A stretch of DNA of 64,000 nt from CAYPIE01 sp964410665. GTDB taxonomy: Bacteria > Planctomycetota > Planctomycetia > Gemmatales > Gemmataceae. The stretch is taken from assembly GCA_964410665.1 (NCBI GenBank), contig CAYPIE010000017.1, positions 22,928-86,927 of the forward strand, given 5' to 3'. This document shows positions 1-9,009 of this stretch, piece after piece. Position 1 is the stretch's first letter, and each line of letters begins with the position of its first letter. The translations under genes were made by a program, and so were the position numbers. The notes under the pieces are model-generated. The model saw only the letters and a list, made by a program, of their open reading frames with translations. It had not been told where the DNA came from and searched no databases.

Positions 1-403
1 TCCAACAAGGTCGCAGGGACCATTGGGCGACGATACCCACTTTGAGAATGGCCTCGACAAAACCCCGCGCAGAGCCATCGAGTCCGGGTGGTTCGGGACC
101 ATCGAGTTCAAGAACACAGTTATCGACCCGAAGTCCGGCCAAGGCGGCTAAGATATGCTCGACCAGGGTGACCTGGGCAGGTGTGTGGCCCAGAGTGGTA
201 CGCCGCTGGGTGCCACTGACCGAAGCTACCGTTGCAGGGATCCGCGGTCGTCGAGGAAGATCACTACGCACAAATACAATCCCAGTATGCTCGCGAGCGG
301 GCTTGAGGCGCAGATTGACTGGGGCGCCGGTAATAAAGCCAATGCCCTGGAGACAAATCTCGTCGCCGAGGGTACGTTGGGGTCGCTCCGCAAGCATTCT
401 CAT
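1..403 (-). CDS. lpxC: UDP-3-O-acyl-N-acetylglucosamine deacetylase (LpxC), N-terminal part, cut by window edge
   Basis: LpxC removes the acetyl group from UDP-3-O-acyl-GlcNAc, the committed step of lipid A synthesis in the cytoplasm. The first 134 residues are in the window. They show the family pattern in order: QRTL near residue 10, a GIGFITG stretch at 20-26 (family GxGLHxG), RLKPA at 32-36, GIVFVRSDLP at 41-50, IPA at 55-57, and LVEHILAALAGLRVDN at 80-95, where His83 matches the first zinc-ligand histidine. ELDGPEPPGLDGSA follows. The ATG at 403 has AGGA about 9 bases upstream; a second in-frame ATG lies 6 bases downstream. The gene lies downstream of an ompH/skp-like gene on the same strand, an envelope-biogenesis pairing. 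The catalytic C-terminal half is outside the window. Confidence 0.93.
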   Translation of the reverse strand, partial: MRMLAERPQRTLGDEICLQGIGFITGAPVNLRLKPAREHTGIVFVRSDLPRRPRIPATVASVSGTQRRTTLGHTPAQVTLVEHILAALAGLRVDNCVLELDGPEPPGLDGSARGFVEAILKVGIVAQWSLRPCW

Positions 404-720
404 GCGTGGGCTTCCTGATCGATCCGGTACCGGGGGTGGATGGACCGGATGGCGCGGGGATACTTGCCCATGAGGACGAAGGTCAAACATGTTCTGTGTA
501 TCGGACACCGAGGCCATGATGGGTCCAGTTTTTTCGAAGGATTTGCGGAATGGGTTACGCAGGTGGAGCAGGAGGGAGAGATTAAGACGCGCACAACCGC
601 GTCAGTCGGTGGCAACGGAGTGGTTTTCCGAAGAAGACCGAGGCAACCAGGTCGCGGTGGAGCGACCTGCTCTCCCTCCCTTTCCTTGCATAGGGCCAGG
701 CGACACCGTTTCACGCGGAC
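404..720. other. Intergenic stretch between ompH-like gene and lpxC
   Basis: 317 bases with no convincing gene. One minus-strand frame is open from about 714 to 400, but its translation is Cys/Pro/Arg-rich with no recognisable family and looks like chance. No clear terminator was seen, so ompH and lpxC could share a transcript, or lpxC could have its own promoter here. Confidence 0.5.
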
Positions 721-1407
721 TCAGGGTTTGTTGTTGGGTTGAGTCGGTTGGGTCGTTCCGGTGGTGGGCGTCACCCCGCTCGGTTTGAAGTATTTGTTGA
801 GGGTACTCACCACGGCATCGGTGATATCCATATTGCGGTGGTAGAACGGCATGGCCGCTTGGCTCTGCAGCTTCATGCGAGCGACCACAGGGGAGAATGC
901 ATCTTTAGGATCGATATAATCCTGATAGCAAAGCACCAACTCGATATTATTGGCCACTGCGATGCGATCGATCACGGTGTAAATATCCTTATAAACAGCG
1001 ACAATGGTATCATCGCTAATCCGTGACAGTTCCTTATCGCCTTGGCGACTAATATCCTGAATTTCACGCTGCAGGTCAGTGATTTGTTTTTCGTACTGAT
1101 CGCGCAGCGGTGGTTTGGCAGCTTGGGCCAAGGCTCTCTGCTGTTCGGCGATCTGGTTTTTCTTTTCGGTGACGCGACTCAGATAGGCCTGGCGCAACTC
1201 CTGCATCCGTTTGGCCTCGACATTGGCTTTCTCGAATTCCTTAAGAACTTTGGCCAGATTGACCACGGCAATCCGCCCACGGCTCGAACTGGAAGTCGCT
1301 CCAGCCGGTGGATTGGCGGGGTTGGTCTGAGCCTGCGTCATACCGACCGTCAAGACGATGCCGGCCAGAGTAGCCGTCGCCATTAGCAGCGCAAACACTC
1401 GTTTCAC
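721..1407 (-). CDS. OmpH/Skp-family periplasmic chaperone
   Basis: Skp/OmpH proteins are periplasmic holdase chaperones that hold unfolded outer-membrane proteins. The 228-residue product begins with a signal peptide (KRVFALLMATATLAGIVL, then TQAQ). A strand RIAVVNLAKVLKEFEKA follows; this is the classic start of the mature OmpH domain. Next comes a long charged helical region with KKNQIAEQQRAL and ITDLQREIQDISRQ, matching the coiled-coil tentacles, and then a return to beta/alpha structure with IAVANNIELVLCY. I chose the GTG at 1407 rather than longer in-frame starts because GAGGAGAAGGGAATC lies directly upstream and the signal peptide then starts at residue 2. The C-terminus carries a Thr/Pro/Gln tail. 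Next gene on the strand is lpxC. Confidence 0.88.
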   Translation of the reverse strand: MKRVFALLMATATLAGIVLTVGMTQAQTNPANPPAGATSSSSRGRIAVVNLAKVLKEFEKANVEAKRMQELRQAYLSRVTEKKNQIAEQQRALAQAAKPPLRDQYEKQITDLQREIQDISRQGDKELSRISDDTIVAVYKDIYTVIDRIAVANNIELVLCYQDYIDPKDAFSPVVARMKLQSQAAMPFYHRNMDITDAVVSTLNKYFKPSGVTPTTGTTQPTQPNNKP

Positions 1408-1737
1408 GATTCCCTTCTCCTCTCGCTCACGTCCCTGTCTTGATCGGCCCAGTGGACGACCAATATCGCCTGCCAATGGTCGGTGGGTTCTCTGCAAGAA
1501 GGCAACGGGTTGTAACCCATCCCGTACCTGGGGTCAATGCGAACCCAACCAGCTCATGCAGGCGATTCCCACCGGGCCTCCTTGCGAGCTCAATAGCGGC
1601 GTGATACCCTAAAATCAACACACGATCGACCTCTCTACGGTCGGCCTCTCGACCAACAATGGCCGTCGAGTCGCGTTCTATTCTTTGAGCGGTTCGCGTT
1701 TGACAACGGTCTCAGGATCATCTTCCGGGAGTCCTCC
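1408..1737. other. Divergent intergenic region
   Basis: 330 bases between the minus-strand ompH-like gene and the plus-strand HEAT-protein gene. It should hold both promoters, but I could not single out convincing -35/-10 pairs. Short frames here look like shadows. Confidence 0.4.
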
Positions 1738-3120
1738 ATGCCTTGGGTTCGCAGTTCGCCGGCTACGGCGTTTTCCTTGCTGAATCGACGTTGCCCCTGT
1801 CCAAGTTCGTCTTGTTTGGGACTGCTGGCCTTGGTGTTGCTTTCCGCAACCTCTGCCCAGGCCCAGTTTGTCGATGTGGAACGGCCCAGCCAGGTGGAGG
1901 TGATTAACCCCGTGCTGCAAATGCGCAATAGCGCGGCCACCGCCCCTCCAGTCAATGACCCAAACAGTATTGACAAGATGCGGCAAGTAGCCCGCTGGCT
2001 GGTCTATACCATGACCAAGCCTGAGTATTATCAACCCGGGGCCAGAATCAGTAAGCGAACGACCAGTCTGACCAATTATGGCGACATTCTTAATGAAGCC
2101 AAGAAGTATCTGATCCAGCCCGATAATCGCTCTCGCCTGACAGGATCCAAGCTGGCCTATATCCGCGAATTCGGCAAACAAATGGTGACCTTTCTAAAGT
2201 CCAAAGAGATCCTCAACCATCCCGAACCCTTGGTGCGGGTCAACGGCATGCGCATGTTGGGGTTGGTGGCCCGGAGTGGTTATGCCGGCGTCGCCGAGGT
2301 CGCGATCGATATCCTGAAGGATGCGAATCAGACCGAGTCCATGCGTTTTCTGGCTCTGCGTGCCTTGAAGAACCTGCTGGCCGTGCCGAATGTCGAGCTC
2401 CCGGAAAAGTCACTGCTTGAGGTCGACAATCGTCAGCTTTACCAAGACGTGGTGCGAACGTTGATCGCCTTTCTCCATCGCCCGATGGGTGAAGGGGGCG
2501 CCAGCGACGATCCAGTCGCTTATCGCTATCTTCGCCGTGAAGCCGTGCGTGCCTTGGCCGAGGTACCGACCGATCTGGTGCTCGACCCCAACCGCCAGGT
2601 GGTTGCCCGACCGGGGTTTGAACTACTCCGCGTCGCCAATGTGGATCGCAGCTTGAGTCCCCCCCCGGATGTGACCGAGCAAGTTGCCGCGGTCATCGGG
2701 TATTGCCGCATGATCCCCGATAAACGGAATCCCAACGAGATCGTCAATCTGGACTATGCTGCGTATTTCGTCAACACGGCCGTGTTTGATCTAGTCGGCA
2801 AACGGCTGGTACTGCCTTCGGCCCGGATCGTCCCCTGGAAAGTCGAAATGGCCCGGTTGGAACAAGCGTTGAATCAGTGGCAGGCCAACACCCAGAAAAA
2901 AGCGATCGCCAAGGCCAACCTGGTCGGCACCCTGGTCAACCAACTACTTCCCAACGTGGTCAGGCCGATCAAACAAGGTGGCCGAACCGCTCAGCTTGAT
3001 TCGCAACAAGTCGAGGTGTTACGCAGCTGGGAACGGGAACAGCGTCCGAGCTCGGCGAGCATGTACCCCAACGCCGCAGACACCCAACTGCAACCCAACT
3101 ATACGGCTGCAAAATCCTAA
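1738..3120 (+). CDS. Secreted HEAT-repeat-like protein of unknown function
   Basis: A 460-residue protein. Basic N-terminus, then a hydrophobic core (LGLLALVLLSATSAQAQ), read as a signal peptide cleaved near residue 42. The mature part has helical segments with HEAT-like spacing: EPLVRVNGMRMLGLVARS, then MRFLALRALKNLLAV, then a helix with YRYLRREAVRALAEVP around residues 265-280. Such repeats bind proteins. No enzyme motif is visible. The ATG at 1738 has GGGAG about 6 bases upstream. It is followed on the same strand by a Gly-rich secreted protein and a lipoprotein, so the three may form an envelope-associated group. Function unknown. Confidence 0.8.
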   Translation: MPWVRSSPATAFSLLNRRCPCPSSSCLGLLALVLLSATSAQAQFVDVERPSQVEVINPVLQMRNSAATAPPVNDPNSIDKMRQVARWLVYTMTKPEYYQPGARISKRTTSLTNYGDILNEAKKYLIQPDNRSRLTGSKLAYIREFGKQMVTFLKSKEILNHPEPLVRVNGMRMLGLVARSGYAGVAEVAIDILKDANQTESMRFLALRALKNLLAVPNVELPEKSLLEVDNRQLYQDVVRTLIAFLHRPMGEGGASDDPVAYRYLRREAVRALAEVPTDLVLDPNRQVVARPGFELLRVANVDRSLSPPPDVTEQVAAVIGYCRMIPDKRNPNEIVNLDYAAYFVNTAVFDLVGKRLVLPSARIVPWKVEMARLEQALNQWQANTQKKAIAKANLVGTLVNQLLPNVVRPIKQGGRTAQLDSQQVEVLRSWEREQRPSSASMYPNAADTQLQPNYTAAKS

Positions 3121-3229
3121 GGCCTGATCGCCTTGCCGAAGAACACGAACCGTTGCCCCACGCACATGTGCTCCATCTTGGGAACGAATCCGTCGTGATG
3201 CTTCACGGCCTGTTTGAAAGGACGAACCG

Positions 3230-5470
3230 ATGCAACGCTGGTGGATCGCGCTAGCATTGCTACTGAGCAGTAGCACCTCGCTGGCCTTGGCCGACTACGT
3301 GATCATCCGCATTCGCCTGAGCAGCCCTCCAACCAGCGCAGGCGGCTTAGGCCCCGGTGGCAATGAGGGAGGCCCGGGCTTCGGCGGCGGCTTTCCGGGT
3401 GGCCCGGGTGGTCCCGGCGGCCTCGGCGGTCCCGGTGTCCCCGGCGGTCCTGGGCTCGGTGGCGGCTTTCCCGGCGGACCCGGCGGTTTTGGGCGCGGCG
3501 GCTTTCGCGGAGGCAACGCTGGTGGCCAAGATGGCAATGAAGGACTCGCTCCGGGTGGCGGCTTCCGGCCTGGTGGAGGCGGCGGCGGCTTTCCCGGCGG
3601 TGGAGGCGGCGGCGGTCTGGGCGAAGGCCTCCCGGGGGGGGGGCCAGGCGGACCCGGTGGCTTCCCCGGGCAACCCGGTGGTCTAGGCGGCGGCTTTCCC
3701 GGTGGTCCGGGTGGACCTGGTGGACCCGGTGGCTTCCCTGGGGGACCGGGAGGGTTCCCTGGGGGACCCGGTGGCCTTGGTCGAACCAACCCAAACCGCC
3801 TGGACAATCAACCCCAGTTCGATCCCGATGAGATGCTCATGGCCATCGTCGAACTCCGTACAACGCCGACCCAAGCTCCGCTTGGCGGGGTGCCCTTTCC
3901 GCTGATTAATCATGAGTTTAACGGAAAAACTTATTTATATACTAGCAATTCTATTCAAGTAGAGCCAATCGATATTCCCTCCCCCACCCAGCTGATGCGT
4001 CTGCAGCGTTATCCGGACTTGCAGAAGAATCGCACCCCCGAACGGATCATTGCTGAAGCACGCTGGTCGCTGCAACGTGGGCTGGTGGATTTCACAGGAG
4101 TGCTTCTGGACCAGATGCTGAGCGATCTCGATGAGGCGGAGGCCTCCGGTCAGCCACTGTCGGTAGATGCCAAAACCCAGACGGTGATTGATGCCTATCG
4201 CAAACTAAAAGGGGCCATGAGCAAGCCACTGCCAAGTAATCCGGCCGCCAATGAATGGAAACTCCGCCTCAACTATGTGGGCATTCGTACCAGTCCGCAT
4301 TACACCATGATTCACAACATTCCAGGGGCCAATCCGAATGAGGTCACCCGGCGGCTAGACTTGCTCGAACGGGCCTATGCGGGCTTTTATTACTGGTTCG
4401 CTCTGCAGGGATTGTCCACTCTGGAAGTGCCCGAGCAACGACTATTGACTATCCTTTGCGAGAAGTCCAGAGACTTTAGCAACGCGCGACGGGTGTTCGA
4501 TGTTGCTGAACTGCCCACCGATGGCTTTCTGACCACGGACTACAACGTGGCCTTCTTCGCCCCAACGCGACTGGACGCACCCTTCCGCGACTTCTCACAG
4601 CGCGTCAGTCAGTTGTATACCCGAAAAGGCTGGGACCCCAAAGACCTGGTCCAGGGCAAGATTCCGAAGCCAAGTCGCAACCAGCCCCGCCCCCAGGGCA
4701 CCGACATCGCATATGCCCAGACCATGGCCTTGGCCGAACGGGCCCTGCTGCATGAAGCAGAGGTGGCTGCTACCTCGCAAGTCGGTACCCAACAATTGAT
4801 GATTGCCCTGGGCCTGTTGCCCCAGCGGGTGACGCTGCCCGAGTGGGCAGCCTTCAGTCTTCCAAACTTCTTTGCCACCCCGAAGGGCCCTTTCCCGTCT
4901 GAGTCGACGGGGATCAAAGTGGCCATGTGGGAAAGTGTCGGCGGCCCTAGTTGGGCTTTTGCGCGGTACTTCCAAGACCTCGACCGTGATAAAAAGCTCG
5001 ACTCTCCCACCAAGACGCTTCAAGGGGTCATCGACGACACCTTTTTCCGGACCGCGCATGCCAAAGCCCGCGTCAAGCCAGATGACGATGAAACGCCTAA
5101 GGAACGCCAAGAACGTCGCACCGAAACACGCGAGGCGATCGCGAAGGCACGGACCCTGGCCTGGGGCCTGGCCTATTTCCTGGTCAAGGAGAAATTTGAC
5201 GGGCTCCGACGCTTTGCCCAGGAACTGGATCGCTTGCCTCGCGATCTCCAGTTTACCTCGACCATCAAAGCCCAGCTGTTCCGGCGCGCATTCGCTTTGG
5301 AAGAAGATGCAGACTTCCAGGCGTTCGCCGAGGATTGGGTCAAGTTTCTTCGCGGGGTGCAAACACCCACCAAGGAGGTCAAGCTCGAGTATGAGCCGCC
5401 AGCCCCCAATCCACGTGGCTTCCAAGGTGGCTTCGGTGGTGGTGGCACCCCGCCCGGTGGGGGAAGCTAA
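3230..5470 (+). CDS. Large secreted Gly/Pro-rich protein of unknown function
   Basis: A 746-residue protein. A signal peptide ends near ALA at residues 18-21. Residues about 35-187 are very low complexity, built from GGFPGGPGG, GGGG and GLGGG units, unlike collagen in lacking strict G-x-y periodicity. From about residue 190 the sequence becomes an ordinary soluble domain (DPDEMLMAIVELRTT onward) with helical stretches and a charged segment near 615-640. It ends in a second short Gly-rich tail (GGFGGGGTPPGGGS). The two glycine-rich ends flanking a folded core suggest a flexible, perhaps polymer-like or matrix protein. AAAGGA sits upstream of the ATG. The opposite strand of the repeat reads as open Pro-rich frames; these are artefacts of composition. 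No family recognised. Confidence 0.8.
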   Translation: MQRWWIALALLLSSSTSLALADYVIIRIRLSSPPTSAGGLGPGGNEGGPGFGGGFPGGPGGPGGLGGPGVPGGPGLGGGFPGGPGGFGRGGFRGGNAGGQDGNEGLAPGGGFRPGGGGGGFPGGGGGGGLGEGLPGGGPGGPGGFPGQPGGLGGGFPGGPGGPGGPGGFPGGPGGFPGGPGGLGRTNPNRLDNQPQFDPDEMLMAIVELRTTPTQAPLGGVPFPLINHEFNGKTYLYTSNSIQVEPIDIPSPTQLMRLQRYPDLQKNRTPERIIAEARWSLQRGLVDFTGVLLDQMLSDLDEAEASGQPLSVDAKTQTVIDAYRKLKGAMSKPLPSNPAANEWKLRLNYVGIRTSPHYTMIHNIPGANPNEVTRRLDLLERAYAGFYYWFALQGLSTLEVPEQRLLTILCEKSRDFSNARRVFDVAELPTDGFLTTDYNVAFFAPTRLDAPFRDFSQRVSQLYTRKGWDPKDLVQGKIPKPSRNQPRPQGTDIAYAQTMALAERALLHEAEVAATSQVGTQQLMIALGLLPQRVTLPEWAAFSLPNFFATPKGPFPSESTGIKVAMWESVGGPSWAFARYFQDLDRDKKLDSPTKTLQGVIDDTFFRTAHAKARVKPDDDETPKERQERRTETREAIAKARTLAWGLAYFLVKEKFDGLRRFAQELDRLPRDLQFTSTIKAQLFRRAFALEEDADFQAFAEDWVKFLRGVQTPTKEVKLEYEPPAPNPRGFQGGFGGGGTPPGGGS

Positions 5471-5572
5471 GCTGCTTTCCCGAGAGATTTGCCTTGTTGG
5501 GTCGCGTTCTAGCGAACTATCCTCACAGTAGACAGCCGGTTGGCATGAGAATAGCCTCAAAGGAATGCGATC

Positions 5573-6478
5573 ATGAAATTATTATCGCGACTACTGGTGG
5601 GGGTGGCTGGGCTGCATCTCGTGGGATGTGGCAGCCCGGTCCCGCCTGCCGAGTCCAAACCGTCTCCTGCAGCCGCAACCGCCATCAACGTGGCTGAGGA
5701 GCCGGATGAATGTAACGATCGTGCCTGCTGTCAGTTCCCTTCCCGTGCGGAGCTGGCGCAGTCTGACCTAGCAGGCAGCCTCGAGCCGACGCCGCCAGGT
5801 GCCCCCCGGGCTCTGCCCATACTACCCGAGGAAGGTACCTTCCAGGTCCTCACTCCGGATGGTCACATTCAGCTGCAAACCCGCGAGGACCATTCCCGTC
5901 GTCTTTGGATCACTGCAACCGTCTGCCAACGTGAGGCCCCACTCGAACTGTTCTTGTGCCGGACCCAGACCAAGGAACATGAGGCGATTGTCTCGACCGA
6001 TGCCGCACCGGTCTTTATGGACGCCACCCTGAAGGCGATGGGGGCCGAACCCGGGAGTCCTGCGGAATTTGAGCCCGAGTACAAGCCCGCTACGGGGAGT
6101 GTGATCCAGGTCTCGGTTTATTACCGTGGTGACGATGGCAAACCGGTGCTCGCGCCCGCACAATCTTGGATCCGCGAAAGCGAAACCAAACAACCCATGC
6201 AGCATCACTGGGTCTTTGCCGGCAGCCGGCTGTACCCCGATCCCGTCGATCCCAACGGCAAGCCGATGTACGCGGCCAACAACGGCAACTTGATTAGTCT
6301 CGCCAACTTCTATGACTCGATGCTCGATCTGCCCATCAAGAGTCTGGATAACAATGACTTTCTGCTCTATGAAGCCAATCCCGCGACCATCCCGCCGTTG
6401 GGAAGCAAGGTGTATGTGATCCTGGAAGTGCAGAAGCCGGCCGCGAAGTCTAAGCCGGCGCAGCCCGACCAGGAATAA
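5573..6478 (+). CDS. Putative lipoprotein of unknown function
   Basis: A 301-residue protein with a clear lipobox: a short basic start, a hydrophobic stretch and LHLVGC, with Cys19 the expected lipidation site, followed by a Pro/Ser/Ala-rich linker. A Cys-rich patch DECNDRACC lies near residues 43-51. The folded part contains LQTREDHSRRLWITATVCQ and a region of alternating strands; the C-terminus has VYVILEVQKPAAKSKPAQP. The AAGGA-type ribosome site precedes the ATG. It lies downstream of the Gly-rich gene on the same strand and converges with carA. No family recognised. Confidence 0.75.
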   Translation: MKLLSRLLVGVAGLHLVGCGSPVPPAESKPSPAAATAINVAEEPDECNDRACCQFPSRAELAQSDLAGSLEPTPPGAPRALPILPEEGTFQVLTPDGHIQLQTREDHSRRLWITATVCQREAPLELFLCRTQTKEHEAIVSTDAAPVFMDATLKAMGAEPGSPAEFEPEYKPATGSVIQVSVYYRGDDGKPVLAPAQSWIRESETKQPMQHHWVFAGSRLYPDPVDPNGKPMYAANNGNLISLANFYDSMLDLPIKSLDNNDFLLYEANPATIPPLGSKVYVILEVQKPAAKSKPAQPDQE

Positions 6479-6606
6479 GGTAACTCCTCGGCGGTGTGCA
6501 AAGGGCTCGATCGCCGCCGGATTGGGCCTTACCAGTTGATCACTTGGCAGCCACAGCGGGCAAGCACACCAGCATCAAGCGCATGCCCGCCCAGCCCCAG
6601 CTCTCT

Positions 6607-6639
6607 TCTTCCGGCGAATGCTCCAGGTTCGCCGGAAGA
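6607..6639. terminator. Hairpin between convergent lipoprotein gene and carA
   Basis: Perfect 12-bp inverted repeat TCTTCCGGCGAA / TTCGCCGGAAGA with a 9-base loop, ending directly at the carA stop codon. No strong U-tract follows on either strand, but its position between two gene ends fits a bidirectional terminator or 3'-end stabiliser. Confidence 0.6.
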
Positions 6640-7743
6640 TCATCCCATCATCTTGCGAAATTCCTCAAAGAGATAGGTTGAGTCATGCGGCCCCGCCGAG
6701 GCTTCGGGGTGATACTGCACGCTGAACAGGGGCAACTTCCGATGCTGCATCCCCTCTAAGGTGCGGTCGTTCAGATTCTGGTGGGTGGGGATCAAATCGG
6801 CCGGAAGACTCGCAGGATCGACGGTAAAGCCATGGTTTTGCGTAGTAATTTCGACGCGCCCCGTGGCCAGATGCAGCACGGGTTGATTGGCACCGCGATG
6901 ACCAAACTTGAGTTTGTAGGTCTTTGCCCCTAGAGCCAAGGCGAGCAGTTGATGCCCCAGGCAAATGCCAAAGATCGGTTTTTTCCCGACCAATCCGGCA
7001 ATGGTTTCGATGGCATACTTGACCGCCGCCGGATCGCCGGGGCCGTTGGACAGGAAGATGCCATCGGGATGAAGCGCCAGCACATCCCGTGCGGACATGA
7101 TGCCTGGAACGATGGTCACCTTACAACCCACCCGTACAAGACAGCGGGGAATATTCCATTTCATGCCAAAATCCAGCGCCACGACATGATGGCTGGGAGG
7201 ATGTTCCGGTAAGATTTGTTGTGCCAACGGATGAACAGGTCCTTGCCCCCAGAAGAGGGTCTGCTTGGGTACGACCGAGCGGACCAAGTCTTGCCCTAAC
7301 ATGGCCGCACTCGCTTTGGCGCGGTCGACCAGGATTGCATCGTTGGATTCTAGACTGGAGAGGATCCCACGCATCGCACCGTGGACGCGAATTCGCCGCA
7401 CTAAGGCACGCGTATCAATTCCCTCCAGGCCGACGATCTGATAATCACGAAGGTATTGATCTAGTGTACAGGTACTCCGGTAGTTGCTCGGATGTCGCGA
7501 CCATTCCCGCACAATAAAGCCACTTACTTGGGGCTGGGCCGACTCGGCATCCTCGTGGCTGATGCCATAGTTCCCAATCAACGGATAAGTCATCGTGACC
7601 ATCTGACCACGATACGATGGATCGGTTAAGATCTCCTGGTAGCCTGTCATGCTCGTATTGAAGACCACCTCACCGACCACCTCGCCGTGCGCTCCAAAGC
7701 GGCGGCCCGTGAAGACGGTACCATCCTCCAGGGCGAGTTTCAC
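6640..7743 (-). CDS. carA: Carbamoyl-phosphate synthase small (glutaminase) subunit
   Basis: CarA hydrolyses glutamine and channels ammonia to CarB for carbamoyl phosphate, the precursor for arginine and pyrimidines. The N-terminal domain has LALEDGTVFTGRRFG, GEVVFNTSMTGYQEILTDPS and PLIGNYG, all characteristic. The C-terminal class I glutaminase has SNGPGDP, the nucleophile Cys in FGICLGHQLLALALG, and the His/Glu pair in VQYHPEAS. Length (about 367-378 aa) is normal. Two starts are possible. GTG at 7743 gives the family-typical start MKLALEDG and has AGG 7 bases upstream; an in-frame TTG at 7776 adds 11 residues but has no clear Shine-Dalgarno. No carB is in the window. A promoter is visible at 7821-7849. 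Confidence 0.95.
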   Translation of the reverse strand: MKLALEDGTVFTGRRFGAHGEVVGEVVFNTSMTGYQEILTDPSYRGQMVTMTYPLIGNYGISHEDAESAQPQVSGFIVREWSRHPSNYRSTCTLDQYLRDYQIVGLEGIDTRALVRRIRVHGAMRGILSSLESNDAILVDRAKASAAMLGQDLVRSVVPKQTLFWGQGPVHPLAQQILPEHPPSHHVVALDFGMKWNIPRCLVRVGCKVTIVPGIMSARDVLALHPDGIFLSNGPGDPAAVKYAIETIAGLVGKKPIFGICLGHQLLALALGAKTYKLKFGHRGANQPVLHLATGRVEITTQNHGFTVDPASLPADLIPTHQNLNDRTLEGMQHRKLPLFSVQYHPEASAGPHDSTYLFEEFRKMMG

Positions 7744-7820
7744 CAGTTCGCCTGCCAAGCCAACTCCCTCAGTCAATCCAGGTAAGGCATGTGGGATGCC
7801 GAAGTGAACAAATTTTGTTT

Positions 7821-7849
7821 ATTGTAGGGATTTCGCGTCGAATTGACCA
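7821..7849 (-). promoter_or_regulatory. Candidate sigma70-type promoter for carA
   Basis: Reading on the minus strand: -35 TGGTCA (7849-7844), a 17-base spacer, and -10 TACAAT (7826-7821), five of six matches to the consensus -10. The expected transcript start is about 40 bases before the TTG and about 70 before the GTG start of carA. Seen by eye only. Confidence 0.45.
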
Positions 7850-7950
7850 GCATCCGACGTGCGCTGTGGGGAGTCCATCATTTGTGGATTATTGAACGAG
7901 CCCCAGACATCTGTCCAGAGCCCGTGTGCGGTGGATACTGAAAGGCAGGC

Positions 7951-8745
7951 TCACTTTTCTCCGTAGGCGCGATAGCGATAGCGGGTTGGTTTACTTGGAG
8001 AAGTCAAGGCGACATTCCGCACGTTGGAGGGTGTCGCCGCGGGAGCGGTTTGTGGGGCCGGCTGCGGAACCGGATCCACAGGGCCACCATCATAGCGATA
8101 GCTGGGAGCGGGCTCCTCAGCTTGCGGCGCAGGGAGGCTTGGTGCAGCGGGATTGATCGGCGTCGTGGGTGTGGGCACCGCGTTCGGGATATCCAACCCG
8201 GGCAACTCGCGGAGTGACAGGGCCAGCGTACTGATGAGAGCTTCACTACAGGCATCGTAGAGCGGAGCAACGTCGTTGGCACAGGGCTGGAAGTAGTAAC
8301 GCGAATATCCATAGAAACGGGGACTGCTGTAATAGAAGCGGAGCGAGCTAAACGACCGCGGATAATAATAGCTGTAGAAACGAGGGTAGCTGTAGAACCG
8401 CGAGTAGCCAAAGGAGTAGCTCGGGAAGCGATAGCTGGGGTAGCCATAGAACCGCGAGTAGCCAAAGCGAACGCTGGGATAACCGTAATAGCGGGAATAG
8501 CGAAAGCTGAGGCCCGGTCGGACGAACTTGGGCCCACGAAAATTATAGCGGTAATACGAATAGCCATATCGCCCTGGATAACCCACCCGGTAGGTGTTGC
8601 TATTCACGGCAAAGCTGGCTCCAGGACGTACGAAGGACACACCACCCGATCGAACCGTTCGAGGGCTCTGAGCAACAGCAGGGAGTCCAATGTACAAGAC
8701 CAGGGCGATGCCTCCGGTGAACAGGCGGAACAGTTTGCCTTCCAT
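7951..8745 (-). CDS. Secreted Tyr/Arg/Ser-rich repeat protein of unknown function
   Basis: A 264-residue protein with a signal peptide (LFRLFTGGIALVLYIGLPAVAQ). Residues about 50-170 are a low-complexity run of Tyr, Arg, Ser, Phe and Gly built from degenerate units such as GYSRFYGYPS, visible also as near-repeats in the DNA. A short segment with two Cys (FQPCANDVAPLYDACSEAL) follows, then a Pro/Ala-rich tail. Similar Tyr/Arg-rich secreted proteins are common unknowns in planctomycetes; the composition suggests an adhesive, pigment-binding or structural envelope role, which is inference only. GGAG lies about 10 bases upstream of the ATG. Downstream on the same strand is carA, which has its own promoter. 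Confidence 0.75.
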   Translation of the reverse strand: MEGKLFRLFTGGIALVLYIGLPAVAQSPRTVRSGGVSFVRPGASFAVNSNTYRVGYPGRYGYSYYRYNFRGPKFVRPGLSFRYSRYYGYPSVRFGYSRFYGYPSYRFPSYSFGYSRFYSYPRFYSYYYPRSFSSLRFYYSSPRFYGYSRYYFQPCANDVAPLYDACSEALISTLALSLRELPGLDIPNAVPTPTTPINPAAPSLPAPQAEEPAPSYRYDGGPVDPVPQPAPQTAPAATPSNVRNVALTSPSKPTRYRYRAYGEK

Positions 8746-9009
8746 CGCGTCATTCTCCAGATGAAGTCAAGGTGCCCAAAACTCCCGCAGGGGAGCACGC
8801 AAAGGATGGTTAGGTTCCGCTGGTCGCCATCCTGAAGAAATTGTATAGGAGGATCGCGCAGGCCGTCAAAGGCAGCCCGCTGTCAATCTGTGCAGTCCTG
8901 ATCCATCTTGCGGTGGGGATCGTAACCAAGTTAAGGTGACCCTTGGTACGATTGGGTCCTGCTTGCGGGAATGATTCCCCTCCCCTCACCCCTCTTGGGA
9001 GTTCTCGCC

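Noticed and set aside
400..714. 104-residue minus-strand frame between ompH and lpxC
   Set aside because: Cys/Pro/Arg-rich translation with no motif, ending at the lpxC start region; looks like chance in GC-rich DNA.
3295..3807. Long proline-rich open frames on the minus strand (170, 163 and 108 aa)
   Set aside because: They are reverse-complement shadows of the Gly-rich coding repeat (GGC/GGT read as Pro codons), with no ribosome site or family signal.
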